From NCBI GenBank assembly GCA_029237815.1, contig JAQZBP010000006.1, positions 124,001 to 188,000 of the forward strand: a stretch of 64,000 bases of DNA, read 5' to 3'. Numbering within the stretch: the stretch's first letter is position 1; every line of letters starts with the position of its first letter. The stretch is from Moraxellaceae bacterium (GTDB taxonomy: Bacteria > Pseudomonadota > Gammaproteobacteria > Pseudomonadales > Moraxellaceae). A program made the translations under genes and the position numbers. Shown one piece after another: positions 41,954 to 50,768 of the stretch. The notes beneath the pieces are model-generated. The model was not told where the DNA came from. It was given only the letters and a program-made list of their open reading frames with translations, and searched no databases.

Positions 41954-42841
41954 ATGACGCCCCTCTCCCCCCTTTACGCCGATCTCTCCCCCTACTACGA
42001 CCGCTTCTGCCGCGACGTGGATTACGCCGCCCAGTGCGACTTCGCCGATCGCGTCTTCCGCACCTTCGGTGACACCCCCGGCCGCGCCTACCTCGACCTC
42101 GCCTGCGGGACCGGCCAGCACCTGGCGCACATGACCGGCAAGGGCTTCAGCGGCACCGGCCTCGACAACAGCCAGGCCATGCTGGACCAGGCTGCCTTGC
42201 GCTGCCCGGGCGCGACCTGGCTTCGCCGCGATCTTGCCGGGTTTGTCGCGGACGCCGAGTTCGACCTCATCACCTGCCTGCTCTACTCGCTGCACTACAG
42301 CCATCCGCGCGCAGCCCTGCGCGAAACATTGCGGCGCGCCTGGCAGGCGCTGGCGCCGGGTGGCGTGCTGCTGTTCGACCTCGTCGACGAGAGTGGCGTC
42401 GGCACGCGCGATGCCGTCACCCGCCTAAGCGAGGACGACGCACGCTTCACGTTCCGCTCCGGCTGGCGCCATGGCGGTGGCGAAACCCTGCACCTGCACG
42501 TGAGCATCGAGCGCGAGGACGCCGCCGGCTGGCAATGCTGGACCGACCGCCACGCCATGACCGCGATCTCGCTGGCCGAGGTCCGCGCCACCATGACCGC
42601 CCTCGGCTTCGCGGTCACGGTGCTCGAGCGCGATTTCACGCGCCTGGCCGAATGGGACGGCGCCAGCTTTAACGTGATGGTGGTGGGCACGAAGCCGGCG
42701 CGACGCTTTCCGATGGAGCAGCCCGATCCGTGCCCCGAGCCGGCAGGCGCCTGCCGCGCCGCCGCTGTAGGCTGGGACACTCGCTGCCAGGCTACCCGCA
42801 CGCCCCATGAACGCACCGCTTTTCCCGACGTCGCTGGCTGA
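41954..42841 (+). CDS. Class I SAM-dependent methyltransferase
   Basis: A 295-aa protein with motif I LDLACGTGQHLAHM (about residues 46-59), motif II around GTGLDNSQAML, and AFVADAEFDLIT-like motif III followed by LAPGGVLLFDLVDE. It is of the small-molecule methyltransferase type (Methyltransf_25). The substrate is unknown. TAGAAT lies 10 bp before the ATG, so any leader is very short. The last 35 nt overlap the start of the hydroxylase gene in another frame, implying translational coupling. The C-terminal ~40 residues beyond the fold are Pro/Arg-rich and may be a by-product of the overlap. Confidence 0.9.
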   Translation: MTPLSPLYADLSPYYDRFCRDVDYAAQCDFADRVFRTFGDTPGRAYLDLACGTGQHLAHMTGKGFSGTGLDNSQAMLDQAALRCPGATWLRRDLAGFVADAEFDLITCLLYSLHYSHPRAALRETLRRAWQALAPGGVLLFDLVDESGVGTRDAVTRLSEDDARFTFRSGWRHGGGETLHLHVSIEREDAAGWQCWTDRHAMTAISLAEVRATMTALGFAVTVLERDFTRLAEWDGASFNVMVVGTKPARRFPMEQPDPCPEPAGACRAAAVGWDTRCQATRTPHERTAFPDVAG

Positions 42842-43622
42842 ACTGCTCGCGCTCTACCAGGAGCCGATGTTCTGGCTCTATCCGATGGGCACACTCGCCG
42901 TCAGCACCGGCGCCTTCCTGCTCTTCGCCCTGCCCTACACGCTGCTGGCCTGGATCGACCCGCCGGCGCTGCGCCGCTACAAGGTGCAGGACACGCCCTT
43001 CGACATCGCCGCCTGGTTCTGGCCATCGCTGGGGCGCCTCGCGGTAAACGTCAGCATCATCATCGCAGCGCTGCTGCTGGCCTGGCCGCTGCTGCGCCAC
43101 TCGGTCATCCACACCGGCGAGCTCCCGGCCTGGTACGTCGTAATCGCGCAACTGCTGTTCTTCATCTTCCTCGACGATTTCCTCTACTACTGGATGCACC
43201 GCACCATGCACAAAGGCGTTCTGCTGAAGCATGTGCACAGCATTCACCACCGTATCCGCCACACCACGGCCATCAACGGCAACTACATGCACTGGTTCGA
43301 GTATCTCTGCACGGCGAGCCTGGCGCTGCTCGGTCCCATGCTGGTGGGCGCACACCTGTACGTGTTGTGGATCTGGATCGCGCTGCGCCAGTACGAGGCG
43401 GCAGACGGCCATTGCGGCTACGTGCTGCCCTGGAACCCGGGACACCTGTTACCGCTCTATGAGGGCGCCGGTTATCACGACTTCCATCACTCCCAGTACC
43501 AGGGCAATTACGCGGGCTTCCTGCCCTATCTCGACCGCTTCTTCGGCACCTATGCGCGCGGCTTCCTTGCCTGGCGGAACAGCCGCCGCAACCCGCACGC
43601 CGAAAACACCAGCGGCAACTGA
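42807..43622 (+). CDS. Sterol desaturase / fatty acid hydroxylase-family membrane protein
   Basis: A 271-aa di-iron membrane enzyme (PF04116) with about four to five membrane helices. The histidine clusters are HRTMH (about 132-136), HSIHH (about 145-149) and HDFHHS with further His near residue 226. Family members hydroxylate or desaturate lipids and carotenoids using O2. It is translationally coupled to the methyltransferase, and the two may modify the same lipid (inference). A bidirectional terminator lies at 43785. Confidence 0.92.
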   Translation: MNAPLFPTSLAELLALYQEPMFWLYPMGTLAVSTGAFLLFALPYTLLAWIDPPALRRYKVQDTPFDIAAWFWPSLGRLAVNVSIIIAALLLAWPLLRHSVIHTGELPAWYVVIAQLLFFIFLDDFLYYWMHRTMHKGVLLKHVHSIHHRIRHTTAINGNYMHWFEYLCTASLALLGPMLVGAHLYVLWIWIALRQYEAADGHCGYVLPWNPGHLLPLYEGAGYHDFHHSQYQGNYAGFLPYLDRFFGTYARGFLAWRNSRRNPHAENTSGN

Positions 43623-43784
43623 ACCGGCAGCGCACCGGGTGGCGGTGCCGGCGTTACGTCAGGCGGCGCCAACAATTTCTCGAAATCCGGTCGCTGTCTG
43701 GCATCAGGAAGCGCCCCCTGACTTGCCTCGCAATGGCAATCCGGGTCGCCGGAACGACAGGCGCGGCAGTGGCGCCCTAAAAAG

Positions 43785-43814
43785 AAAAAAGCCCGCGCGA
43801 TGCGGGCTTTTTTT
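43785..43814. terminator. Bidirectional intrinsic terminator
   Basis: A six-A run, GCCCGC-GCGAT-GCGGGC and a seven-T run lie between the convergent hydroxylase and NHL genes. Both transcripts can end here. The gap 43623-43784 holds nothing else recognisable. Confidence 0.92.
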
Positions 43815-43830
43815 CAGGACGCCTTGGGCA

Positions 43831-46812
43831 TCAGGTGGCATACCGCCTGCGCAGCAGTGCCAGCAAGCCGGCGCCCAGCAACAGACCCAGCCCGGGCGCA
43901 CCGCCACTGCCACCGGCGCTGCCCGCCGTCGAGGTAGCAAACGCGACCTCGACAACCACGGTGTCCTCCACCACGCCGCCAGCGCCCGCGCAAATGAGCG
44001 TGTAAGCCTGCGCGACACTGTTGGAGGGCTTGATGACCAGGCTGCCGCTGGTCGCCTGCGACCCCGCCCAACTGCCGGAGGCAGTACAGGTCGTGGCGTT
44101 GGTCGCGACCCACTCAAGGGTGGTGCGCTCGCCGAGCGCGATGTTTCGCGGCCGGGCGGTAAATGTGAGCGTCGGAACAAAAGCCACTGTCGTCGCCACG
44201 GCCCTGACGGTGGTGCCACCAAGCCCGGTACAGCTCAGCGTGTATGTCGACGTGGCGGCTGGCGTCAGCACGGTGCTGCCGCTCAGCCCCTGGCTGCCGG
44301 ACCAGCCACCGCTGGCGGTACAGCTGTCGGCGTTGGCGGTCGACCAGGTCAGAGTCACGCTCTGGCCCGGATCGATACGGTTTGCAGAGATGGTGAAGTT
44401 CACCGTGGGGGCCGGCAGCGTCACGGCGACATCGATGGTGCGGCTCTTCGACCCGCTGCCGCCGTTCTCGTCACAGGTGAGGGTGTAGCTCAGCGTTCCG
44501 GCGGCGCCCGGCGTGACCGTCAGCGCGCCGGTAGTGGCGCGGGCGCCACTCCAGTCGTCGCTCGCCACGCAGTTGGTGGCGTCGGTGGCACGCCAGCGCA
44601 GGGTGAAGGAATTACCCAGCTCGACCGAGGCAGGTGCCTCGAGGCGCACATCGAAAACGCTGACGGGCGTATCGAGGTTGATGCGCAGTACGCCGTCCTC
44701 GTCGGTGACGTAGAGCTCACCGTCAAAGCCGATGGTCAGGCCGCGCGGCGAATTGAGCGTGCCCGGCAGGAGCCCTGGCGCAACGCCCCGGAGCCCGGCA
44801 GTGCCCACTAGCGTAGTGACTTCGCGGGCCGGCGAAATCTTGCGGATGAGCGAGTTGCCGCTATCGGCCACATAAAGGTTGCCATCAGCATCGACCGCAA
44901 TGCCGGCGGGTTCGCGGAAACGCGCGTCGGCACCGGTCGCGTCCACGGCCCCCGCCGCTCCCGCCGTGCCGGCTACCGTAGTGACCTCGCCGGCCCTGGT
45001 GACCTTGCGGATGGTGTGATTGCCGCTGTCGCTCACATAGAGATTGCCTTCGCCATCCCGGGCAATGCCCAGCGGGCTGCGGAAGCGGGCAACGGTGCCG
45101 GTGCCGTCGATGGTGCCGAACTGACCGGCGCCACCGGCAAGAGTCGTGACAACGCCGGCCGGCGTGACCTTGCGCACGGAGTGGACCGCGGTATCCGTCA
45201 CATACACGACGCCTTCGAGGTCGACCACCAGCCCCCAGGGGAAGGCGAAGCGCGCCTGGGTCCCGGTGCCGTCCGCAATGCCCGCCTGGCCGGCACCGCC
45301 GGCAAGTGTGGTGACCACACCGGCAGGGCTGATCTTGCGGATCAGGTGGCTGCCGGTATCCGCCACGTAGACGTTGTCGCTGTCGTCAATGGCGAGTCCC
45401 TGCAGGCCAGTGAAGCGCGCGCTGATCCCGCTGCCATTGCCCGAGCCCGGCATCCCGGCGGCGCCGGCCTCCGTGTCGACCACGCCGCCAGCGGTAATGC
45501 TGCGCAGCGTGTGGTTGAGCGTATCCGCGACGAGCAGGATGCCGGCACGGGTCATGACCATGCCAACGGGCGTATCGAAACGGGCGGCCGTTCCCGTATC
45601 GTCCGTACTGCCCTGGGACCGGCCCTTGCCCGCCACGGTCGTAACCACCCCCGCGGGAGTGATTCGCCGCAGCACATGATTGTTGCTGTCGGCAACGAGG
45701 ACATTCCCGTCATTGTCGAGGCCGATACCCTGCGGGCCGTTGAAGCGGGCGGCCGCTCCCGTGTCATCGGCATAGCCGGCTTCATCCGCTGTGCCGGCCA
45801 GCGTGCTGACCACGCCAGCCGGCGTGATCTGGCGGATGGTGTGGTTACCGGTATCCGCCACGTACGCGTTATCAGCGTCGTCCACCACGATCCCGAAGGG
45901 CAGGAAGAAGCTGGCCGCCAGGCCGGTGCCGTCGGCCGATCCGCTGGAGCCAGAACCGGCGAAGGTCGTCACCACGCCTGCCGGTGTAATCTTGCGGATC
46001 CGGTTGTTGCCCGTATCGGTGACGAGCAGGTCGCCATTGCTGTCGAAGGCAAGGCCGAACGGGATGCTGAAGGTCGCTTCGGTTCCGGTACCGTTTGCAG
46101 AGCCCGAGACGCCCGCCTGGCCCGCAAACGTGGTCACGACGCCGGACGGCGTGACCTTCCGGATGGTGGAGGCAAGGGCGTCAGCAACATAGAGATTGCC
46201 ATCGGGACCTATGGCAATCGACGTGGGCCCGGCGAAGCGGGCGTCGGCACCCGTAGCATCGACAGCACCAATCTCGCCATCACTGCCGGCCAGGGTGGTG
46301 ACCTCGCCGGCCGCACTGATCGCGCGAATGGTGCTGCTGTCGCGATCGGCCACATAGAGGGTGCCGTCGCCGGCAAGCGCCACGCCCGACGGGCTAACGA
46401 ACCGGGCATCCGTGCCGGTAGCAGAATCCACATGGTCCGACTCACCAGCCTTCCCGGCGAGGGTTGTGGTCACGCCCAGCGGCGAAATGCGGCGAATGAC
46501 GAAATTGAGGGCATCGACAACATACAAGGTGCCATCGGCAGCGATTGCCACGCTCGCCGGGCTGTAGAAGCGAGCCTCCGTGGCCGTGCCGTCGATGTTG
46601 CCTGCGCCACCCAGAGAGCCCGCGAAAAGCTCGATGCCGGCCACCGCCGCCGCGCTGGGTCCGGGAACCACGGCGCCGCTGACATCGCTACCGGGCGCCC
46701 CGTCCTGCTTGCAGGCAAGCAGGAGCAGTGCGGCCGCGCAGGCCGAAGCAGGCCGGAGCAGGCGTCGCGAGAAGGAGACACGAGGCATGGTGGGGCGGGG
46801 CAGAGCAGACAT
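43831..46812 (-). CDS. NHL beta-propeller / Ig-repeat surface lipoprotein with C-terminal sorting-like tail
   Basis: A 993-aa exported protein. The signal peptide ends in the lipobox LLLLAC (Cys34). About a dozen NHL repeats follow (residues ~60-700), each with a pattern like DxxGNLYVADSGNxxIRKISP and AGVVTTLAG, enough for two six- or seven-bladed propellers. Three Ig-like repeats of about 80 residues come next (PGQSVTLTW..C..SGGWSGS). The end GGSGGAPGLGLLLGAGLLALLRRR is Gly-rich, then hydrophobic, then arginines, like GlyGly/MYXO-CTERM sorting tails. Having both a lipobox and such a tail is unusual. AAGG lies 8 nt before the ATG at 46812; an alternative ATG is at 46788. Function is probably extracellular binding. 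Confidence 0.87.
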   Translation of the reverse strand: MSALPRPTMPRVSFSRRLLRPASACAAALLLLACKQDGAPGSDVSGAVVPGPSAAAVAGIELFAGSLGGAGNIDGTATEARFYSPASVAIAADGTLYVVDALNFVIRRISPLGVTTTLAGKAGESDHVDSATGTDARFVSPSGVALAGDGTLYVADRDSSTIRAISAAGEVTTLAGSDGEIGAVDATGADARFAGPTSIAIGPDGNLYVADALASTIRKVTPSGVVTTFAGQAGVSGSANGTGTEATFSIPFGLAFDSNGDLLVTDTGNNRIRKITPAGVVTTFAGSGSSGSADGTGLAASFFLPFGIVVDDADNAYVADTGNHTIRQITPAGVVSTLAGTADEAGYADDTGAAARFNGPQGIGLDNDGNVLVADSNNHVLRRITPAGVVTTVAGKGRSQGSTDDTGTAARFDTPVGMVMTRAGILLVADTLNHTLRSITAGGVVDTEAGAAGMPGSGNGSGISARFTGLQGLAIDDSDNVYVADTGSHLIRKISPAGVVTTLAGGAGQAGIADGTGTQARFAFPWGLVVDLEGVVYVTDTAVHSVRKVTPAGVVTTLAGGAGQFGTIDGTGTVARFRSPLGIARDGEGNLYVSDSGNHTIRKVTRAGEVTTVAGTAGAAGAVDATGADARFREPAGIAVDADGNLYVADSGNSLIRKISPAREVTTLVGTAGLRGVAPGLLPGTLNSPRGLTIGFDGELYVTDEDGVLRINLDTPVSVFDVRLEAPASVELGNSFTLRWRATDATNCVASDDWSGARATTGALTVTPGAAGTLSYTLTCDENGGSGSKSRTIDVAVTLPAPTVNFTISANRIDPGQSVTLTWSTANADSCTASGGWSGSQGLSGSTVLTPAATSTYTLSCTGLGGTTVRAVATTVAFVPTLTFTARPRNIALGERTTLEWVATNATTCTASGSWAGSQATSGSLVIKPSNSVAQAYTLICAGAGGVVEDTVVVEVAFATSTAGSAGGSGGAPGLGLLLGAGLLALLRRRYAT

Positions 46813-47426
46813 AGGTGACCCTTATTTCTTATGCATTATGATTTTTTGAATTCTGTCTTCTACCGAAGGCTCCGGCCGGCAACCGGACCGGGCATCTCCT
46901 GACCTGCGAAATATAATGGATTCCCGTCATGCACAGGCATGCCCCGGTCGCGATTGCCGGGATATTTTCACGGGCGGACTGCCACAGAGGCTGAACGGTG
47001 CAACGCATGCACATGAAATGCCGGCCTCGCAACGACTGCACCAGCCAGGTCGAAAGGCCGCACGAGAACCTGATAACAGTACAGACACGTTCTGTTAACC
47101 AAAAACAACATTCCGTCGACGCGGCGCCCGACCTTGGCCCACTCCCCACAGATATGCCGCCTTCACCTGAGGGATGCTGCAGCCGTCCCCGCATCGGCCG
47201 GCGACTGACGCGGGCTCCGAGAGCAGCGATGCGTCGTCCTGCTCATCAGCAGCGACACGCTTCACACAATGTGCCGGCTCACGGGCTCTGGCGATACTCC
47301 CGAAGACTTGAGGGTGACGTACGAAAAAACAACGCATCACCTAATGCCTCATCATGAGCGATGCCGAGGCGCATCTACACTGATTAGTCCGTGAGCACTA
47401 ATTATTCACTACGAGGAGTATTCGTC
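46813..47426. other. Long intergenic region before the KGG gene
   Basis: About 610 bp between the divergent NHL and KGG genes. It is less GC-rich than its surroundings, especially near 46820-46860 and 47360-47420. TATAAT occurs at 46912-46917 on the + strand but has no matching -35. I see no ORF with coding character and no terminator hairpin. It probably holds long upstream control regions for both genes. Confidence 0.45.
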
Positions 47427-47834
47427 ATGGCTACCAACAAAAGTGGTTCTGACAATCGTTCCGGTGAATCCCGTTCCGCAGGACGCGATTCCGAATCCCG
47501 TGGCACCGACAATCGTGGCTTCGCCTCCATGGACAAGGAAAAGCAGCGCGAGATCGCCAGCAAGGGCGGCCAGGCCGCGCATGAGAAAGGCACCGCGCAC
47601 GAGTTCACCAGTGAAGAGGCGCGCGAGGCCGGCCGCAAGGGCGGCCAGGTGGCGCATGAGCGCGGCACCGCGCATGAGTTCACCAGCGAGGAAGCTCGCG
47701 AGGCTGGCCGCAAGGGCGGCCAGGCGGCACATGAAAAGGGCACCGCGCACGAGTTCACCAGCGAGGAGGCACGCGAGGCCGGCCGCAAGGGCGGCGAAGC
47801 CTCGCACGGTGGCGGACGCGGCGGCCAGAAATGA
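47427..47834 (+). CDS. KGG-repeat stress protein (GsiB/YciG type)
   Basis: A 135-aa very hydrophilic, probably disordered protein. After a Ser/Arg-rich lead of about 45 residues come three 25-residue repeats of the form KGGQAAHEKGTAHEFTSEEA plus REAGR, then KGGEASHGGGRGGQK. KGG repeats (PF10685) mark general-stress and desiccation proteins such as GsiB and YciG/YmdF. GAGGAG lies 9 nt before the ATG at 47427. Copy C of the RNA family starts 46 bp after the stop and provides the terminator. Confidence 0.92.
   Translation: MATNKSGSDNRSGESRSAGRDSESRGTDNRGFASMDKEKQREIASKGGQAAHEKGTAHEFTSEEAREAGRKGGQVAHERGTAHEFTSEEAREAGRKGGQAAHEKGTAHEFTSEEAREAGRKGGEASHGGGRGGQK
47562..47786 (+). repeat. Three tandem 75-bp coding repeats
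   Basis: The KGG repeats are conserved at the DNA level too (75-bp period, few changes such as CAGGCCGCG/CAGGTGGCG). This suggests recent in-frame duplication and a likely variable copy number between strains. Confidence 0.85.
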
Positions 47835-47880
47835 CGCACCTGGCCCTGTACTGACTCACTGCCGCTGACGCACGCCGGTT

Positions 47881-48056
47881 GCGGACAATCTCCTACAGCC
47901 GACTCGACGCGCCATCGCGACAATGGGCCCGTCACCTCGACACAGGGATGGCCGGCAGGATGCCAGCCGGATGTGTCTCCAGGGATGAATCAACACGGAT
48001 CGTTGACGTCGTGACACAGCACAAAGCCCGCCCTGCGGGCTTTGTGCTTTTTATTT
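47881..48056 (+). ncRNA. Structured RNA-like repeat, copy C, with strong terminator
   Basis: Third element of the family: 5' block ACAATCTCCTACAGCC, core GTCACCTCGACACAGGGATG, and a hairpin GGCCGGC-AGGAT-GCCAGCC (6 of 7 pairs) with GGA in the loop. A further AGGGAT occurs at about 47982. GTCAC in the core pairs with GTGAC at 48011-48015. It ends with the best terminator of the family, AGCACAAAGCCCGC/GCGGGCTTTGTGCT (48018-48048), 14 bp with a CCT loop followed by TTTTTATTT. It lies 46 bp after the KGG stop, so it could be a 3' UTR of that gene or a separate sRNA. Confidence 0.65.
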
Positions 48057-48229
48057 CCCAATTTTTATTTGTCCAATAATGGCGCGGCACCGCCCGTAGG
48101 GCCCTGCCTGTGACCACCAGCATCATATTTCCGTAACCGACAATTCACATACGGCCGCTAGCGTAGCGAGTCCAGGGGATGGGTCACTTCGGCAGCACAC
48201 CTGCCGCCCGCCCCCAGTAAGGACGACAC

Positions 48230-49546
48230 ATGCACGCTGCCTCTGCAATCGACACGCTCACGCTGGCCATCCCGCCCTTCCGGCCATTGGATTCGCTCGA
48301 CCATGTCGCCGATCACCTGCTGCAGGCCGGCTATGAGCCCGTGCTCTCCGTGCCCATCGTCGACGCCGAGCGTCCGGTCGGCATGATCAGCCGGCACCAG
48401 CTGCACGCCCTGTTCATGAAGAAATTCGGTCGCGAGCTCTACGGCAAGCGCCCCGTCGCCGACTTCATGATCCGCGACTTCCTCAGCATCGAGGCGGACA
48501 CGCCGCTGGCGCAGGCCGCGCAGTACCTCACGCGCCACATGCGCCAACCGGTGAGCGAGGATTTCGTTATCACCCGCGAGGGCCTGTACCAGGGCGTGGG
48601 GGCCGTCCTGTCACTGCTGGGCGCGATGGAACGTCAGGCCGTGCAGCACTCCGCCCAGCTTGGCCATGCCTATCGCGAACTCAAGGCATCGCAGGCACAG
48701 CTCATCCAGTCCGAGAAGATGGCGTCGCTGGGCCAGATGGTCGCGGGCGTGGCGCACGAGATCAATACGCCCCTCGGCTATGTGCGCAACAACGTCGAGA
48801 TGGTCGGCGAATTCACGAGCCAGACCGCACGCCTCCTGCACGCGTACCGCGAGCTCAGCCGCGCCCTGCTGGCGGCGGACGGTGATGCGGCGCAGGTGAC
48901 GGCCGCGCTGGACAGCATCGAGGCGCTCGAAGCCCTGATCGACCCCGAGCTCCTGCAGGCGGACCAGTCCACGCTGCTCACCGACACGCTCTACGGCCTG
49001 AACCAGATCAGCGAACTCGTGAGCGGCCTGAAGGACTTCAGCCGCCTGGATCAGGCGCCAACCGACAATGTCTCGCTCAACGACTGCGTGGAATCGGCGC
49101 TCCTGATCGCGCGGAACTCGCTCAAGAACAAGGTCGAGGTCATCCGCCAGCTGGGCGACCTGCCGCCCTTGCGCTGCGCGCCCTCGCAAATCAACCAGGT
49201 GCTGCTGAACCTGCTCACCAATGCCGCGCAGGCGATCGCCGACCGCGGCCGGATACTGATCAGGACCTGGGCCGGGGAAGGCAACGTCTGCATTTCGGTG
49301 CAGGACACGGGCAAGGGCATGCCGCCCGAGGTACTGAAAAAAATATTCGACCCGTTCTTCACCACCAAGCCCGTGGGCGAGGGCACCGGTCTTGGTCTCT
49401 CGATCGCCTACAAGATCGTCGAGCAGCACGGCGGGCGCATCCGTGTCGCTTCGCAGCCGGGCCGCGGCACACGCTTCGTGGTCGAGCTGCCCTGCCCGAC
49501 CGTCACCACCCCGGCTGCTGTCAGCGCTCGCCTGCTGCAGGCCTGA
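48230..49546 (+). CDS. CBS-domain sensor histidine kinase
   Basis: A 438-aa cytosolic kinase. The first ~135 residues form a CBS-pair-like module ([58 protein letters not shown]) that may sense adenine nucleotides. After a coiled coil come HisKA with His176 ([12 protein letters not shown]), and HATPase ([32 protein letters not shown]). It has no receiver, unlike the hybrid kinases elsewhere in the window. The response regulator gene follows after 21 bp and is the likely partner. Confidence 0.92.
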   Translation: MHAASAIDTLTLAIPPFRPLDSLDHVADHLLQAGYEPVLSVPIVDAERPVGMISRHQLHALFMKKFGRELYGKRPVADFMIRDFLSIEADTPLAQAAQYLTRHMRQPVSEDFVITREGLYQGVGAVLSLLGAMERQAVQHSAQLGHAYRELKASQAQLIQSEKMASLGQMVAGVAHEINTPLGYVRNNVEMVGEFTSQTARLLHAYRELSRALLAADGDAAQVTAALDSIEALEALIDPELLQADQSTLLTDTLYGLNQISELVSGLKDFSRLDQAPTDNVSLNDCVESALLIARNSLKNKVEVIRQLGDLPPLRCAPSQINQVLLNLLTNAAQAIADRGRILIRTWAGEGNVCISVQDTGKGMPPEVLKKIFDPFFTTKPVGEGTGLGLSIAYKIVEQHGGRIRVASQPGRGTRFVVELPCPTVTTPAAVSARLLQA

Positions 49547-49567
49547 CCCCGTACAAGAGGACGCGTC

Positions 49568-50500
49568 ATGGAAACCACGCCGGACCACAAGCCCCGCATC
49601 CTCCTCGTCGATGACGAGGAGCGCATCCTGCGCTCGCTGGGCATGCTGCTGCGCATGCACTACCAGGTGTTTGCCACCAGCGATGCCCATGAAGCGCTGG
49701 CCATCCTGAAGCGGGAAAAGATTCACGTGCTGATCTCCGACCAGCGCATGCCGGTGATGTCCGGCACCGAGCTGCTGCGGCAGGCGCGGGAGATCGCGCC
49801 GACCACCATCCGCATCCTGTTGACGGGCTATGCCGATTCGGACTCGGCAATGGATGCCGTGAACGAAAGCGAAATATTCCGCTATATCAACAAGCCCTGG
49901 GGTCCCAAGGAACTGCGCGACACCATCGCGCAGGCCGTGGGCATCGCGCGCGGGCTGGAATTGAGCACGGCCCCGACGCTCCCGGCCGCGCCGCCCGGGC
50001 AGCGCCTGACCTGCCTGGTGCTGGACCAGGATGTAGCCACCTATCAGGCGGTCAAGGAAGTGCTGGTGCCCGCGCACGACGTGATCTGGCGCCGCACCAT
50101 CGATGGTGCGCTCGACGTGCTGACGAACACGCGCGTGGCCATCCTCGTCACCGAGCTCAGCCTCGGCAACGAAGACCTCTCGGCCATGCTGAAGACCCTG
50201 AAGCAGGCGCATCCCGAGCTGCTGACCATCATCCTCACCTGCTTCAAGGACACCTCGCGCCTGGTGGAGCTCATCAACCAGGCGCAGATCTACCGCTATG
50301 TGCCGAAGCCGGTGCGCAAGGGGCTGCTCGGACGCAATATCGAGTCCACCATCGCGCGCTATCGCAGCCTGTATGCGTCGCCCGCGCAGCTGCTGACACA
50401 GGCGGTCGAGAAACCGCAACTGCCCGACCAGCAGGAAAAGGTGGCCAAGGTCACGCAATACCTGAACTGGTTGCGGGCACGCGCACGCACGCCGGCCTGA
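49568..50500 (+). CDS. Response regulator with one active and one degenerate receiver
   Basis: A 310-aa protein. REC1 (about 10-130) has the normal acidic pair VDDEE, Asp58 in LISDQRMP, and LLTGYAD/INKPWGP. REC2 (about 148-270) has Glu196 where the phosphoacceptor should be (LVTELSLG) and a less acidic pocket. It keeps the VPKPV loop, so it may mimic a constitutively phosphorylated state. There is no DNA-binding, GGDEF or HD-GYP output. It is in an operon with the CBS kinase. A terminator follows 16 bp after the stop. Confidence 0.92.
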   Translation: METTPDHKPRILLVDDEERILRSLGMLLRMHYQVFATSDAHEALAILKREKIHVLISDQRMPVMSGTELLRQAREIAPTTIRILLTGYADSDSAMDAVNESEIFRYINKPWGPKELRDTIAQAVGIARGLELSTAPTLPAAPPGQRLTCLVLDQDVATYQAVKEVLVPAHDVIWRRTIDGALDVLTNTRVAILVTELSLGNEDLSAMLKTLKQAHPELLTIILTCFKDTSRLVELINQAQIYRYVPKPVRKGLLGRNIESTIARYRSLYASPAQLLTQAVEKPQLPDQQEKVAKVTQYLNWLRARARTPA

Positions 50501-50515
50501 GGCAGCGCCAGGCGA

Positions 50516-50546
50516 AGCCCGCGGGGTTCATCCCGCGGGCTTTTTC
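50516..50546 (+). terminator. Intrinsic terminator of the CBS kinase/regulator operon
   Basis: AGCCCGCGGG (50516-50525) and CCCGCGGGCT (50532-50541), loop GTTCAT, followed by TTTT. Confidence 0.9.
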
Positions 50547-50703
50547 ATGCGCGCCGTGCGACAGCCGTATGCTCCGCCGGTTCCGGACCAGATGAAAAAG
50601 CGGATGCTCTCGCGCATCTGCCGGCAACGCGCCCGCTTCCGTGCGGACCGGGCGAGCGCCAGGCATGGTGAGCAGCAGCAGGGCGCATGTGCGAAAAAGC
50701 GGG

Positions 50704-50739
50704 AAAAAAGAGGGGCCGCATGCGCGGCCCCTCTTTTTC
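50704..50739. terminator. Bidirectional terminator after the PhoX-like gene
   Basis: AAAAGAGGGGCCGC (50706-50719) pairs with GCGGCCCCTCTTTT (50724-50737) around ATGC, a perfect 14-bp stem flanked by A- and T-runs. It terminates the minus-strand phosphatase. The 150 bp between this and the previous terminator hold no gene. Confidence 0.92.
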
Positions 50740-50768
50740 AGCACGCGGCGCTCTTCGCGCCAGTCACC

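Noticed and set aside
47060..47100. Palindrome-like AACAG...CTGTT upstream of the KGG gene as a LexA site
   Set aside because: The half-sites are in the reverse arrangement (ACAG then CTGT), so it does not match the LexA consensus.
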